From Pseudomonas sp. 14P_8.1_Bac3 (GTDB lineage Bacteria; Pseudomonadota; Gammaproteobacteria; Pseudomonadales; Pseudomonadaceae), in the NCBI RefSeq assembly GCF_025466085.1, contig NZ_JANLOD010000068.1, forward strand, positions 1 to 64,000: a DNA stretch of 64,000 nt, written 5' to 3'. The notes beneath the pieces are model-generated. The model saw only the letters and a list, made by a program, of their open reading frames with translations. It had not been told where the DNA came from and ran no database searches. Numbering within the stretch: position 1 is the stretch's first letter; every line of letters starts with the position of its first letter. The position numbers and the translations under genes were made by a program. Below, piece after piece: positions 32,854 through 42,068 of this stretch.

Positions 32854-33617
32854 GCGGCTGGCGCCTGCTGCTGACGCGTCCCGCGGATGAGTCGGCGGCG
32901 CTGAGCGATGTCCTGGCCGAAGCGGGGATTTTTAGCAGCAGCCTGCCGCTTTTGGAAATCGAAGCGGTTCCGCTCTCTGAGACAATGCGCCAGGTCATTC
33001 GGGGGCTGGATCGCTACTGCGCAATCATTGTGGTCAGCAAACCTGCCGCCAGAATCGCCGTGGAACTGCTCACGAACTATTGGCCGCACCTGCCGAATCC
33101 AAAGTGGTTCAGCGTGGGCGCCGCGACGGCGCAGATCCTCGATGACCACGGGCTGAGTGTGTGTTTCCCAACCGAAGGGGATGACAGCGAAGCCTTGCTG
33201 GAACTGGCCTCGTTGCGCGAGGCTGTCGCACGGCCTGATCCACGGGTGTTGATTATGCGCGGGGAGGGCGGTCGCGAGTGGCTCGCAGAGCGTTTGCGCG
33301 AGCTTGGTGCTAGTGTCGAGTATCTGGAGTTATACCGCCGCAACGTGCCGGTCTATCCGTCGGCGACACTGCCAGAGCGGATCAAGGCGGAACGCTTGAA
33401 CGGGCTGGTGGTCAGCAGTGGACAGGGTTTTGAGCACCTGCATCAATTGGCCGGCGCTGCCTGGGCGCAATTGGCGCAGCTGCCGTTGTTTGTTCCAAGC
33501 CCCCGGGTCGCCGAGCTGGCACGTGCCGCCGGGGCCCAAACAGTTGTGGATTGTCGTGGCGCCAGTGCCGCGGCTTTGCTGACGGCGTTGCGGGAGCATC
33601 CCGAACCCGTTCTCTAA
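32850..33617 (+). CDS. hemD: Uroporphyrinogen-III synthase
   Basis: 255 residues, two similar alpha/beta domains. The family is poorly conserved, but the start MSGWRLLLTRPADESAALSD, the LEIEAVPL turn, the VVSKPAA segment and the LYRRNVPVYP linker fit, and the overlap with hemC leaves little doubt. It closes hydroxymethylbilane with inversion of ring D to uroporphyrinogen III. hemX starts 16 bp downstream. Confidence 0.94.
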   Translation: MSGWRLLLTRPADESAALSDVLAEAGIFSSSLPLLEIEAVPLSETMRQVIRGLDRYCAIIVVSKPAARIAVELLTNYWPHLPNPKWFSVGAATAQILDDHGLSVCFPTEGDDSEALLELASLREAVARPDPRVLIMRGEGGREWLAERLRELGASVEYLELYRRNVPVYPSATLPERIKAERLNGLVVSSGQGFEHLHQLAGAAWAQLAQLPLFVPSPRVAELARAAGAQTVVDCRGASAAALLTALREHPEPVL

Positions 33618-33633
33618 TGCAAAGGATGGATAC

Positions 33634-34794
33634 GTGAACGAAACTGCCTTGCCTAAAGATGATTCCCGGCCAGTGATCGATCTCGATGCGCCGGTCGAAG
33701 CACCGGTAGAAACCCCTCCACCTGCTGCCGTGCAGCGCCGAGGCAATGGGCTGGCAATCGTCGCGCTACTGCTGGGTGCCGCCGGTGTGGCGGTGGGCGG
33801 TTGGGGCGTCTGGCAGGTGCGACACCTGCAGGCCAATACGCAGCAGCAGTTGAGCCAAGTGCAGGCGTTGAACGATCAGGCGCAAAGTCTGAAGCTCAAC
33901 GAACAGCGCCTGAGTGCGCGGCTTGAGCAAATGCCGGCCGCCGAGGAACTGGATGCCCGCAGCCGCCTCGTCGTCCAGCTGCAGGGCGAGCAGCAGCGCC
34001 TGAACCAACGTCTCGAAACCGTCCTCGGCGCGAGTCGTAAGGACTGGCGCCTGGCCGAGGCCGAGCACTTGCTGCGGCTGGCCAGCCTGCGGCTTTCGGC
34101 GTTGCAGGACATCAGCAGCGCTCAGGCGCTGGTCCAGGGCGCTGATGAAATTCTTCGCGAACAGAACGACCCGGGCTCCTTTGCCGCTCGCGAGCAAGTG
34201 GCGAAAACCCTGGTTGCCTTGCGCAGCACTGAACAGCCGGATCGCACTGGCCTGTTCCTCCGGCTGGGTGCGCTGCGCGATCAGGTGATCAACCTCACCG
34301 AACTGGCGCCCGAGTACAAGGATCGCGGCGAATCGCTGCTGGGCCTGACCGCCGATGGCGACGGCGCGAGCCGCTGGGCACAGTGGTGGGATCAGATCTC
34401 GCGCTACATCCGCATCGATTTCAATGCCGACAAAAATGTTCGTCCGCTGCTGGCAGGGCAGAGCCTGAGCCAGGTGCGTCTGGCCCTGAGCCTGGCGCTG
34501 GAGCAGGCGCAATGGGCGGCGCTCAATGGTCAGGCCGCCGTTTATACCCAGGCGCTGGCCGAGGCGCGGGACGTGCTCAAAGGCAACTTCAACCCGGACA
34601 ACCCGCAAAGCAAAGTGATGCTTGAGCAGGTGGGTGAGTTGAGCAAGGAGCCGGTCACGGTAGTGACGCCTGACCTGACGGGTACGTTGAGTGCGGTTCA
34701 GGGCTATCTCGAGCGACGCAATATCAATGCCGAAGACTCGATCAAACCCATGGCCAAACCTGCCACGGACACCGCGCAGGAGGCTACGCCATGA
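33634..34794 (+). CDS. hemX: HemX-like membrane protein (uroporphyrinogen cluster protein)
   Basis: 386 residues from a GTG at 33634 after AAAGGATGG. A proline/valine-rich cytoplasmic N-terminus is followed by one membrane segment (about 38-63, GLAIVALLLGAAGVAVGGWG) and a long coiled-coil and helical periplasmic part (about 70-360). Despite the old name it is not proven to be a methyltransferase; the family is thought to be a membrane scaffold, and always sits between hemD and hemY. It overlaps hemY by 4 bp. Confidence 0.9.
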   Translation: MNETALPKDDSRPVIDLDAPVEAPVETPPPAAVQRRGNGLAIVALLLGAAGVAVGGWGVWQVRHLQANTQQQLSQVQALNDQAQSLKLNEQRLSARLEQMPAAEELDARSRLVVQLQGEQQRLNQRLETVLGASRKDWRLAEAEHLLRLASLRLSALQDISSAQALVQGADEILREQNDPGSFAAREQVAKTLVALRSTEQPDRTGLFLRLGALRDQVINLTELAPEYKDRGESLLGLTADGDGASRWAQWWDQISRYIRIDFNADKNVRPLLAGQSLSQVRLALSLALEQAQWAALNGQAAVYTQALAEARDVLKGNFNPDNPQSKVMLEQVGELSKEPVTVVTPDLTGTLSAVQGYLERRNINAEDSIKPMAKPATDTAQEATP

Positions 34795-36029
34795 AACGCC
34801 TCTACGTGATCGTGTTTCTGGTCATCGCCGCGGCCGCCGCGCTGGGGCTGGCGATTGCCGAGCATTCCGGCTACGTGTTGATCGCTTATAAAAGCTTCCG
34901 TTTCGAATCCAGCCTGTGGGCGACCCTCGCCCTGGTGGCGGTGTTGTGGCTGGTGTTCTGGGGCATCAAGGCCTTGGTCGAGCTGGTGACGACGTCCAGT
35001 GGCGTGGTCAATCCCTGGTCGCGGCGCAATCGCAGCCGTCGGGTGCAAGTCGCGATCGAGCACGGGCAGATGGACCTGGCCGAAGGTCGCTGGGCCAGCG
35101 CACAGCGGCATTTGCACCGCGCCGCCGAAGCCGAGCAGCAACCGCTGCTCTATTACCTCGGCGCCGCCCGCGCCGCGAACGAACAAGGTCATTACCAGGA
35201 AAGTGACAACCTGCTGGAGCGCGCGCTGGAACGCCAGCCCCAGGCTGAGTTGGCGATTGCCCTGAGTCACGCGCAATTGCAGACCGATCGGGGCGACACC
35301 GACGGCGCCCTGACAACGTTGCAGGCCATGCACGACCGCCATCCACATAATGTCCAGACCCTGCGCCAGTTGCAGCGTTTGTATCAACAGCGCGGGGACT
35401 GGTCTTCGGTGATCCGTCTGTTGCCGGAACTGCGCAAGGACAAAGTCCTGCCGCCGGCCGAGCTGGCCGAACTGGAGCGCCGGGCCTGGGAGGAGAACCT
35501 GTCCGTGGCGGCGCATCAGGAAGAAGACGGAACGATCGGTTTGCAGGCGCTCAACCGCGCCTGGCAGCAACTCACCTCGGCACAACGCCAGGAACCGCAA
35601 TTGGTGTTGGCGTATGCCGAGCAACTTCGGCAACTGGGCGCTCAGGTCGAGGCCGAAGAGGTGTTGCGAACGGCGCTAAAGCGCAGCTACGACAGCCATC
35701 TCGCGCGGCTTTACGGGTTGGTGCGTGGCAGTGATCCGGCGCGTCAGCTGCAGACTGCCGAGGGCTGGCTGAAGGATCATCCGACGGATCCGAGCCTGTT
35801 ACTGACCCTCGGTCGCCTTTGCTTGCAAAACAGCCTGTGGGGCAAGGCGCGAGATTATCTGGAAAGCAGCCTGCGCGTGCAGCGCAACCCGGAGGCCTGT
35901 GCGGAGCTGGCGAGATTACTGGCGCAGCTTGGCGATACCGAACGCAGCAACCAACTGTTTCAGGAAGGCCTCGTTCTCCTGGATGAGCGCCTGCTGGCGG
36001 CGCCATTGCCGGTCCCCGTTCAGGCTTGA
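34791..36029 (+). CDS. hemY: HemY protein, TPR membrane protein of the heme cluster
   Basis: 412 residues with two N-terminal membrane segments (about 3-25 and 40-65) and a cytoplasmic TPR-rich remainder (repeats around GRWASAQRHLHRAAEAEQQP and ESDNLLERALERQPQAELAI). The HemY_N family is linked to protoporphyrin synthesis by context; no catalysis is known. It is not the unrelated Bacillus protoporphyrinogen oxidase that shares the name. It ends the hem operon; a hairpin follows. Confidence 0.92.
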   Translation: MKRLYVIVFLVIAAAAALGLAIAEHSGYVLIAYKSFRFESSLWATLALVAVLWLVFWGIKALVELVTTSSGVVNPWSRRNRSRRVQVAIEHGQMDLAEGRWASAQRHLHRAAEAEQQPLLYYLGAARAANEQGHYQESDNLLERALERQPQAELAIALSHAQLQTDRGDTDGALTTLQAMHDRHPHNVQTLRQLQRLYQQRGDWSSVIRLLPELRKDKVLPPAELAELERRAWEENLSVAAHQEEDGTIGLQALNRAWQQLTSAQRQEPQLVLAYAEQLRQLGAQVEAEEVLRTALKRSYDSHLARLYGLVRGSDPARQLQTAEGWLKDHPTDPSLLLTLGRLCLQNSLWGKARDYLESSLRVQRNPEACAELARLLAQLGDTERSNQLFQEGLVLLDERLLAAPLPVPVQA

Positions 36030-36039
36030 GCGGATTTCT

Positions 36040-36072
36040 GTGGCAGCTGGCGCAGGCTTCGCCAGCTGTCAC
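36040..36072 (+). terminator. Hairpin after hemY
   Basis: TGGCAGCTGGCG pairs with CGCCAGCTGTCA (one G-T pair) across 7 bases. No T-run follows, so a role as terminator is uncertain. The rest of the 250-bp gap before the next gene has no supported gene. Confidence 0.4.
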
Positions 36073-36279
36073 AGGCGGCGTTGGCAGTCACGCGAATTCA
36101 CCGTTTTCCTACCTTCGTAGGTCCTAAATGGCAGAGTCCTACAGAGGACTACACCTGATCCTCGCGATTCTGTCGGGAATTCCCTACACCTACGTTGAAG
36201 TCTCCCTGCCGTCCTGTCTTGAAAGGCTGGCACGCTTTCCTCTACCGTAACCACTTGTCTCTAACGGTACGGAAAAGCC

Positions 36280-36831
36280 ATGTCACTGGCCTGCTCACGC
36301 TCCTTGTTTTTCATGGTTTTCGTTGCCGGTGCTCTGGCCTTGGGTATTTCCTATTACCTCGAATATACGATCGGCCTGCCGCCATGCGGCATGTGCCTGT
36401 TGCAGCGCGTGTGTCTGGCACTGTTCACGGCTGTCTGCCTGATGGCTTCGGTGCATGGGCCTGAGCGTTTGGGGTCTTCCCTGTATTGGCTGCTGGGTGT
36501 GTTGTGCAGTCTGGCGGGGACAGTAACGGCGTGGCGCCAGGTGTTATGGCAGGGCGAGGCACTGCAACACCTGTCAACGTGCTCAGCCAATCTGGCCGAT
36601 CTGCTCGCAAGCAACCCCTGGATTTACGCGGTGCAGCAACTGTTCAACGGCACCGCCGACTGTGAACATGTCTCCTGGACACTGTTCGACCTGAGCCCTC
36701 CTGAATGGAGTTTGCTGTTCTTTGTCGCGATGACGAGTGTGGGTGTTTATCAGTTGCTGCGCCTTCTGGGTATTGCCCTGCGGAGACCGCTCAGCGGCGA
36801 CTCGTCGCACCCGGCACTCGCGGGCGATTAA
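36280..36831 (+). CDS. Disulfide bond formation protein B (DsbB family)
   Basis: 183 residues with four membrane segments. The first redox pair is C36 and C39 (PCGMC), the second C101 and C128 in the second periplasmic loop, the DsbB layout. It reoxidises DsbA and passes electrons to quinone. P. aeruginosa has two such proteins; this one, beside algQ, corresponds to the copy called DsbH. The ATG at 36280 is preceded by ACGGAAAAG, a weak site. Confidence 0.9.
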   Translation: MSLACSRSLFFMVFVAGALALGISYYLEYTIGLPPCGMCLLQRVCLALFTAVCLMASVHGPERLGSSLYWLLGVLCSLAGTVTAWRQVLWQGEALQHLSTCSANLADLLASNPWIYAVQQLFNGTADCEHVSWTLFDLSPPEWSLLFFVAMTSVGVYQLLRLLGIALRRPLSGDSSHPALAGD

Positions 36832-37009
36832 ACACTTGTATGAACTTTATCTCCTGCGTACCTTGAAGCCACAGTCGTGCGGGCATAATCTGGCCCGCAC
36901 GTGTCATTGGAATTATGTTGCTCGAATGACGCTCTGCCTGGCTGATGCTTGACCTTCAAGTGTGCGGCAGGTGTAGGGCAGCATGACCCACAAGGGAAGA
37001 GAGATCACC

Positions 37010-37468
37010 ATGCTCGAAAGTTGTCAGAATGCTCAGGAACGCTGGGGTGGAGTGCATCTGCTGATCGACCGCTGGTTGCAGGAGCGTCACGAACTGGTTC
37101 GGGCCTATGATGCTCTCGGCGCCAAGCCTGAGGCCCTGGGCGAGAATCGCAAGCCATTGCAGGAATTCTGCGGCGTGCTGGTCGATTACGTGTCGGCCGG
37201 GCACTTCGAGATTTATGAACAGTTGACAGGCGAAGCCAAGGCCTTTGGCGATACGCGCGGTCTCGAGTTAGCCGAGACGATCTATCCGCGTATCGACGTC
37301 ATCACCGAGAAGCTGCTCGCGTTCAACGACCTGTGCGATGCAGGTAAATGCGTGGCAGAGAAATTCAAGGAACTGGGCGGCCTGTTGCACGAACGCTTCG
37401 AACTGGAAGATTGCCTGATCGAAGTGCTGCACACCGCACACAAGGAAGAGGATTCGGTTCAAGCCTGA
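37010..37468 (+). CDS. algQ: Anti-sigma-70 regulator AlgQ (Rsd family)
   Basis: 152 residues, Rsd length. The start MLESCQNAQERWGGVHLLID with HFEIYEQL and ELEDCLIEVLHTAHKEED are family marks. Rsd proteins bind the sigma-70 C-terminal region in stationary phase and release core RNA polymerase to alternative sigma factors; in P. aeruginosa AlgQ (AlgR2) affects alginate and siderophore genes. The ATG at 37010 follows AAGGGAAGAGAG. It shares a terminator with the convergent FKBP gene. Confidence 0.93.
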   Translation: MLESCQNAQERWGGVHLLIDRWLQERHELVRAYDALGAKPEALGENRKPLQEFCGVLVDYVSAGHFEIYEQLTGEAKAFGDTRGLELAETIYPRIDVITEKLLAFNDLCDAGKCVAEKFKELGGLLHERFELEDCLIEVLHTAHKEEDSVQA

Positions 37469-37485
37469 ACCGTCCCGCAACACCC

Positions 37486-37516
37486 AAAAACGGTGCGCCA
37501 GGCGCGCCGTTTTTCG
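37486..37516. terminator. Bidirectional terminator between algQ and the FKBP gene
   Basis: AAAAACGG-TGCGCC and GGCGCG-CCGTTTTT form a stem with A-rich and T-rich flanks, serving both convergent genes. Confidence 0.85.
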
Positions 37517-37525
37517 TTTCGATAT

Positions 37526-38191
37526 TCAGCTGGTGGCGCCGCGCAATTCGATCTCGAATACCAACGGTGTGAACGGCTCGATCACATCGCCGGCACCGTC
37601 GGCACCATAGGCTTGAGCCGATGGAATCACCAAACGCCACTTCGCGCCGACCGGCATGTTTTGCAAAGCGCTGCGCCATCCGCTGATCACACTGTCGAGA
37701 CTGAACCACTGCGGCTGAGTGCTCTGATCGAACACGGTACCGTCAGGCAGGCGACCGATGTACAGCACCTGAACCTTGCCGTTCGGACCGGCTTTCGCGC
37801 CGGTGCCCGGAACGAGTTCGGTCATCAGTACGCCGTCGGCCAGTTCACGAACGCCAGGCTTGGATTTTTCTGCTGCGAGAAAAGCTTTCTCTTTGCCGAC
37901 GGCGGCTTCGCTCTGCGGTGCACTCTGCTGCAAGGCAACCTGAGCTTCGTGCTCAGTCAGAATCTGTTCGATCTGCTCGTCTTTCAGGGCCAGCGGTTTG
38001 CCTTGATAGGCTTGCTGCAACCCTTCGACCAGCGCCTGAAGTTGCAGCTCGGGCACCTCCTGGCGCAAGCGTTCACCAAGGCTTGCACCGAGGCTGTAAG
38101 CGAGATCGTGAGCTTCGTTTTCCTGGTTTTTTTCGGCGGCCTGGGCCGCGGAAAAAAACACGCACAACGATAAAAAAAGGTAGCGCGACAT
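37526..38191 (-). CDS. FKBP-type peptidyl-prolyl isomerase, exported
   Basis: 221 residues from the ATG at 38191, seven bases after GGAGAG; a GTG two codons earlier has no spacing for this site. Signal peptide MSRYLFLSLCVFFSAAQA, then an FKBP N-terminal dimerisation domain of helices (about 20-110) and a C-terminal FKBP domain (GVLMTELVPGTGAKA, YIGRLPDGTVFDQS, GWRSALQNMPVGAKW, AYGADGAGD). This is the FkpA/Mip layout, a periplasmic chaperone and prolyl isomerase. It corresponds to P. aeruginosa PA5254 between algQ and algP. Confidence 0.9.
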   Translation of the reverse strand: MSRYLFLSLCVFFSAAQAAEKNQENEAHDLAYSLGASLGERLRQEVPELQLQALVEGLQQAYQGKPLALKDEQIEQILTEHEAQVALQQSAPQSEAAVGKEKAFLAAEKSKPGVRELADGVLMTELVPGTGAKAGPNGKVQVLYIGRLPDGTVFDQSTQPQWFSLDSVISGWRSALQNMPVGAKWRLVIPSAQAYGADGAGDVIEPFTPLVFEIELRGATS

Positions 38192-38383
38192 CGGCACTCT
38201 CCGACCTGAGATGCGGCAGATTATGCCAGTGTGAATGCGCTAAACAGTGAACTTGTTTTGCGCAAGCGCAGAAGATTTTCGATTCGTTGCAACGCGACGC
38301 TTTCGATACTGTCAACATGCCCTAGCGGCGGTAGCAGCAGAGGTCTAGTATGAGCCGCACCCACGTCAGCCAGGAGGTAAACC

Positions 38384-39646
38384 ATGTCGGCCACCAAGAA
38401 GCCTGTAAATACCCCGTTGCACTTACTCCAACAACTTTCGGGCAGCCTGCTCGAGCATTTGGAAACCGCTTGTTCACAAGCCTTGGCTGATGCTGAAAAA
38501 CTGCTCGCCAAGCTGGAAAAGCAGCGTGGAAAAGCGCAGGAAAAATTGCACAAATCCCGTACCAAATTGCAGGACGCTGCGGCGGCCGGTAAAGCCAAGG
38601 CACAAGCCAAGGCGAAGGACGGAGTGAAGGAACTTGAGAGCCTGCTCGACGCACTCAAGGATCGTCAATCCGAAACTCGCGGCTACATTCTGCAACTCAA
38701 ACGCGATGCTCAGGAAAGCCTGAAATTGGCCCAGGGCGTCGGTCGTGTACAAGAGGCTGTCGGCAAGGCGTTGTCCCTGCGTTCGGCCAAGTCTGCTGCG
38801 GCCCCTGCCAAGAAAGCCGCTGCCAAACCGGTTGCTGCAAAAGCACCGGCCAGGACTGCAACCAAACCTGCCGCTAAACCGGCTGCCAAAACCGCTGCTG
38901 CAAAACCAGCGGCCAAACCCGCAGCGAAAAAACCAGTCGCTGCCAGTGCTGCGAAACCGGCGGCTAAAACGGCAACTGCCAAGCCTGCCGCGAAGCCAGC
39001 TGCTGCCAAAACCGCCGCCGCCAAACCCGCTGCAAAACCTGCTGCGCGAAGCACTGCTGTGAAGACTCCAGCTGTGAAGACTCCAGCTGTGAAGACTGCA
39101 GCGGCTAAACCCGCAGCGAAAACTGCAGCTGCCAAACCCGCTGCGAAAACCGCTGCTGCGAAACCGGCTGCCAAGCCAGCGGCGAAACCAGTCGCGGCTA
39201 AAACGGCTGCCAAGCCTGCGGCAAAACCAGCGGCTAAAACCGCTGCCAAGCCTGCCGCTAAACCCGCTGCCAAAACCGCTGCTGCCAAACCGGCTGCGGC
39301 CAAGCCAGCAGCAAAACCAGCTGCCGCCAAACCAGCCGATGCTACTAAACCAGCCGCCGCCAAGCCAGCCACCGCCGCCAAGCCTGCTGCAGCAAAACCG
39401 GCCGCTAAACCCGCCGCTGCAAAACCGGCTGCAAAACCAGCCGCCAAGCCTGCTGCAGCAAAACCAGCCGTGAAAAAACCGGCCGCTGCTGCCAAGCCGA
39501 CCCCGGCACCTGCTGCCAAGCCAGCGAACCCGGCACCGTCTGCGTCGGCCGCTCCTGCGCCGGCAGCCTCCACCTCGACAACCACCACCGCGCCAACGCC
39601 AGTGGCACCGTCGAGCACCAGCACCACCCCAACCAGCGCTTCCTAA
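38384..39646 (+). CDS. algP: AlgP, histone H1-like protein with lysine/alanine/proline repeats
   Basis: 420 residues. A helical N-terminal part (1-115: LQQLSGSLLEHLETACSQAL, coiled-coil KLEKQRGKAQEKLHK) is followed by a long tail of KPAAK-like repeats (about 130-385) and a Pro/Ser/Thr-rich end. The tail is like eukaryotic histone H1 and binds DNA in P. aeruginosa, where AlgP (AlgR3) affects algD transcription. The repeats include two exact GAAGACTCCAGCTGT units near 39060. Repeat number is expected to vary between strains. Its end overlaps the convergent TIGR02444 gene by 4 bp. Confidence 0.93.
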   Translation: MSATKKPVNTPLHLLQQLSGSLLEHLETACSQALADAEKLLAKLEKQRGKAQEKLHKSRTKLQDAAAAGKAKAQAKAKDGVKELESLLDALKDRQSETRGYILQLKRDAQESLKLAQGVGRVQEAVGKALSLRSAKSAAAPAKKAAAKPVAAKAPARTATKPAAKPAAKTAAAKPAAKPAAKKPVAASAAKPAAKTATAKPAAKPAAAKTAAAKPAAKPAARSTAVKTPAVKTPAVKTAAAKPAAKTAAAKPAAKTAAAKPAAKPAAKPVAAKTAAKPAAKPAAKTAAKPAAKPAAKTAAAKPAAAKPAAKPAAAKPADATKPAAAKPATAAKPAAAKPAAKPAAAKPAAKPAAKPAAAKPAVKKPAAAAKPTPAPAAKPANPAPSASAAPAPAASTSTTTTAPTPVAPSSTSTTPTSAS

Positions 39647-40107
39647 GTGCCGGTTGCCGCGACGCGCAGCTGATGCAGCGCGTCGCGGTTCAGGTGTGCC
39701 GCGTCCGCCGCCACGCCCTCCAGCCAGGCCAGGACATCGGTCGCGCCATCCTGCGGCCAAGCCCGCGTCGTCCGTTCCAATCGCAGTAACAGCTGCTTTT
39801 CGGCTTCCATTTCCAGTGACTTCACTTGCTCGCGCAGATCATTCAGATCGGCATCCTCGCGGGCGCTGGCTTTCCATTGCATACGCAAGGCGCGCAACGG
39901 TTGCACGACATCCGCGTCCCAAGGCCCGGCCAGGTCGCGCAGCAACTGCAGACGTTGTGCATTGCAGCTAACCCCTCGTTGGCCCAGCCATAAACCGCAC
40001 AGCAGCAAACAGACGTTCACGCCCGTTGACTGCAGGTGCAGGCACGCGGGCTCAACGCCGCGCCGGGAATAGGTGGTTACGGAAAAGCTCCACAGGTCAG
40101 AGGACAT
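39643..40107 (-). CDS. TIGR02444 family protein
   Basis: 154 residues: start MSSDLWSFSVTTYSRRGVEP, then CLHLQSTGVNVCLLLCGLWL and helical segments with WDADVVQPLRALRMQWK. This fits TIGR02444, small proteins of unknown function found next to the ABC-F ATPase in Pseudomonas. The ATG lies 50 bp from the divergent ABC-F start, so the two could share a regulatory region. No signal peptide; the hydrophobic stretch is probably a buried helix. Confidence 0.85.
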   Translation of the reverse strand: MSSDLWSFSVTTYSRRGVEPACLHLQSTGVNVCLLLCGLWLGQRGVSCNAQRLQLLRDLAGPWDADVVQPLRALRMQWKASAREDADLNDLREQVKSLEMEAEKQLLLRLERTTRAWPQDGATDVLAWLEGVAADAAHLNRDALHQLRVAATGT

Positions 40108-40157
40108 AGTGCTACTCGCGCCAGTTGCGAGCGAAGCTGGTAGACTCCGCCGCCATT

Positions 40158-42068
40158 ATGATTCGACTTCAGAACCTGACTTTACAGCGTGGCCCGCAAC
40201 GTCTGCTAGAAGACGCCGAGCTGACCCTGCACGCCGGCCACAAAGCCGGCCTCATCGGTGCCAACGGCGCCGGCAAATCGAGCCTGTTCGCCTTGATCCG
40301 GGGCGAATTGCACCCGGACTCGGGTGACTGCTTCCTGCCGGCCGACTGGCGCATCGCCCACATGCGCCAGGAAATCGAGACGCTCGAACGCATTGCGGTC
40401 GACTACGTGCTCGATGGCGACCTGCGGCTGCGCGAGGTGCAACGTGACCTCGCCGCCGCTGAAGCGGCCCATGACGGTGCCGCCCAGGCGCGCCTGCACT
40501 CGGAACTCGACAGCGCCGACGGTTACACCGCCGATGCCCGCGCTCGCAAGCTGCTGGCAGGCCTGGGGTTCACCAATGAACAGATGGATCGCCAGGTCGG
40601 CGATTTCTCCGGCGGCTGGCGGATGCGTCTGAACCTGGCGCAGGCCCTGATGTGCCCATCGGACCTGTTGCTGCTCGACGAACCGACCAACCACTTGGAC
40701 CTCGACGCGATCATCTGGCTCGAAGAGTGGCTGAAAAGCTACCCCGGCACCTTGTTGCTGATTTCCCACGACCGGGACTTCCTCGACGCCGTGGTCGACC
40801 ACGTGGCCCACGTCGACCAGCGCAAGATCACGCTGTATCGCGGTGGCTACAGCGCTTTCGAACGCGCCCGCGCCGAACGTCTGGCCCAGCAACAGCAGGC
40901 CTACGAGAAGCAGCAGGCGCAACGTGCGCACATGGAAAGCTACATCGCCCGCTTCAAGGCGCAGGCCACCAAGGCCCGTCAGGCCCAGAGCCGGATCAAG
41001 GCGCTGGAGCGCATGGAAGAGTTGTCCGCCGCTCACGTCGATTCGCCCTTCGACTTCGTCTTCCGCGAATCGACGAAGATTTCCAGCCCGTTGATCGATC
41101 TGTCCGATGCCCGCCTGGGCTACGGCGACAAAGCCGTGCTGGAGAAGGTCAAGCTACAACTGACCCCCGGCGCGCGCATCGGTTTGCTCGGCCCCAACGG
41201 TGCCGGTAAATCGACCCTGATCAAAAACCTCGCGGGTGAACTCTCTCCGTTGGCCGGTCGACTGACCCGTGGCGAGAACACCGTCGTCGGTTACTTCGCC
41301 CAGCATCAGCTGGACTCGCTGGACGCCAAGGCCAGCCCGTTGCTGCACTTGCAGCGGCTGGCGCCGACCGAGCGCGAGCAGACCCTGCGCGACTTCCTCG
41401 GCGGTTTCGACTTCCGTGGAGCGCGTATCGACGAGCCGGTGCTGAACTTCTCCGGCGGTGAGAAAGCCCGCCTGGCCCTGGCGTTGATCGCCTGGGAGCG
41501 GCCTAACCTGTTGCTGCTGGACGAACCGACCAACCACCTCGACCTGGAAATGCGCCTGGCGCTGACCATGGCGCTGCAGGAATTCAGCGGTGCGGTGCTG
41601 GTGGTCTCCCACGATCGTCATTTGCTCAAAAGCACCACCGACAATTTCTATCTGGTGGCGGACGGCAAGGTCGAAGAGTTCGACGGCGACCTGGAAGACT
41701 ACGCCCGTTGGCTGGTCGACTACCGTCAGCGCAATGCCCCGGTCAGCAACACGCCGGTCAATCCGGACAAGACTGACAAGAAGGCTCAGCGTCAGGCCGC
41801 CGCAGCGTTGCGCCAGCAATTGGCGCCGCACAAGCGTGAGGCTGACAAGCTGGAAGCAGAGCTCGGCAAGCTGCACGAGAAACTGGCGAAGATCGACACC
41901 AGCCTCGGTGACAGCGACATTTACGAACCGGCGCGCAAGAACGACCTGCGTGATCTGCTGGCTGAACAAGCCAGGCTCAAGGTGCGTGAAGCCGAGCTGG
42001 AAGAAGCCTGGATGGAAGCCCTGGAATTGCTCGAGAGCATGCAGGCGGAGTTGGAGGCGCTGTCCTGA
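40158..42068 (+). CDS. ABC-F family ATPase (YheS-like)
   Basis: 636 residues with two ATPase domains and no membrane segments. First half: Walker A GANGAGKS, signature FSGGWRMRLN, LLLDEPTNHLDLDAIIWLEE. A charged linker follows, then a second half: GPNGAGKS, FSGGEKARLALALI, LLLDEPTNHLD. The C-terminal region is a coiled coil (LEAELGKLHEKLAKIDTSLG). ABC-F proteins act on the ribosome in translation; YheS is the nearest E. coli relative. The stop overlaps the next start by 1 bp, so it is coupled to the MscS gene. Confidence 0.92.
   Translation: MIRLQNLTLQRGPQRLLEDAELTLHAGHKAGLIGANGAGKSSLFALIRGELHPDSGDCFLPADWRIAHMRQEIETLERIAVDYVLDGDLRLREVQRDLAAAEAAHDGAAQARLHSELDSADGYTADARARKLLAGLGFTNEQMDRQVGDFSGGWRMRLNLAQALMCPSDLLLLDEPTNHLDLDAIIWLEEWLKSYPGTLLLISHDRDFLDAVVDHVAHVDQRKITLYRGGYSAFERARAERLAQQQQAYEKQQAQRAHMESYIARFKAQATKARQAQSRIKALERMEELSAAHVDSPFDFVFRESTKISSPLIDLSDARLGYGDKAVLEKVKLQLTPGARIGLLGPNGAGKSTLIKNLAGELSPLAGRLTRGENTVVGYFAQHQLDSLDAKASPLLHLQRLAPTEREQTLRDFLGGFDFRGARIDEPVLNFSGGEKARLALALIAWERPNLLLLDEPTNHLDLEMRLALTMALQEFSGAVLVVSHDRHLLKSTTDNFYLVADGKVEEFDGDLEDYARWLVDYRQRNAPVSNTPVNPDKTDKKAQRQAAAALRQQLAPHKREADKLEAELGKLHEKLAKIDTSLGDSDIYEPARKNDLRDLLAEQARLKVREAELEEAWMEALELLESMQAELEALS

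Noticed and set aside
38755..39640. CRISPR-like regular repeats in algP
   Set aside because: The repeats are short, imperfect, continuous without spacers and keep one reading frame, so they are coding repeats.
38474..39760. Long minus-strand frames opposite algP (about 300 and 430 codons)
   Set aside because: They are mirror images of the KPAAK repeats in a GC-rich gene; their composition is mostly Gly, Ser, Arg or Ala, Val without signs of selection.
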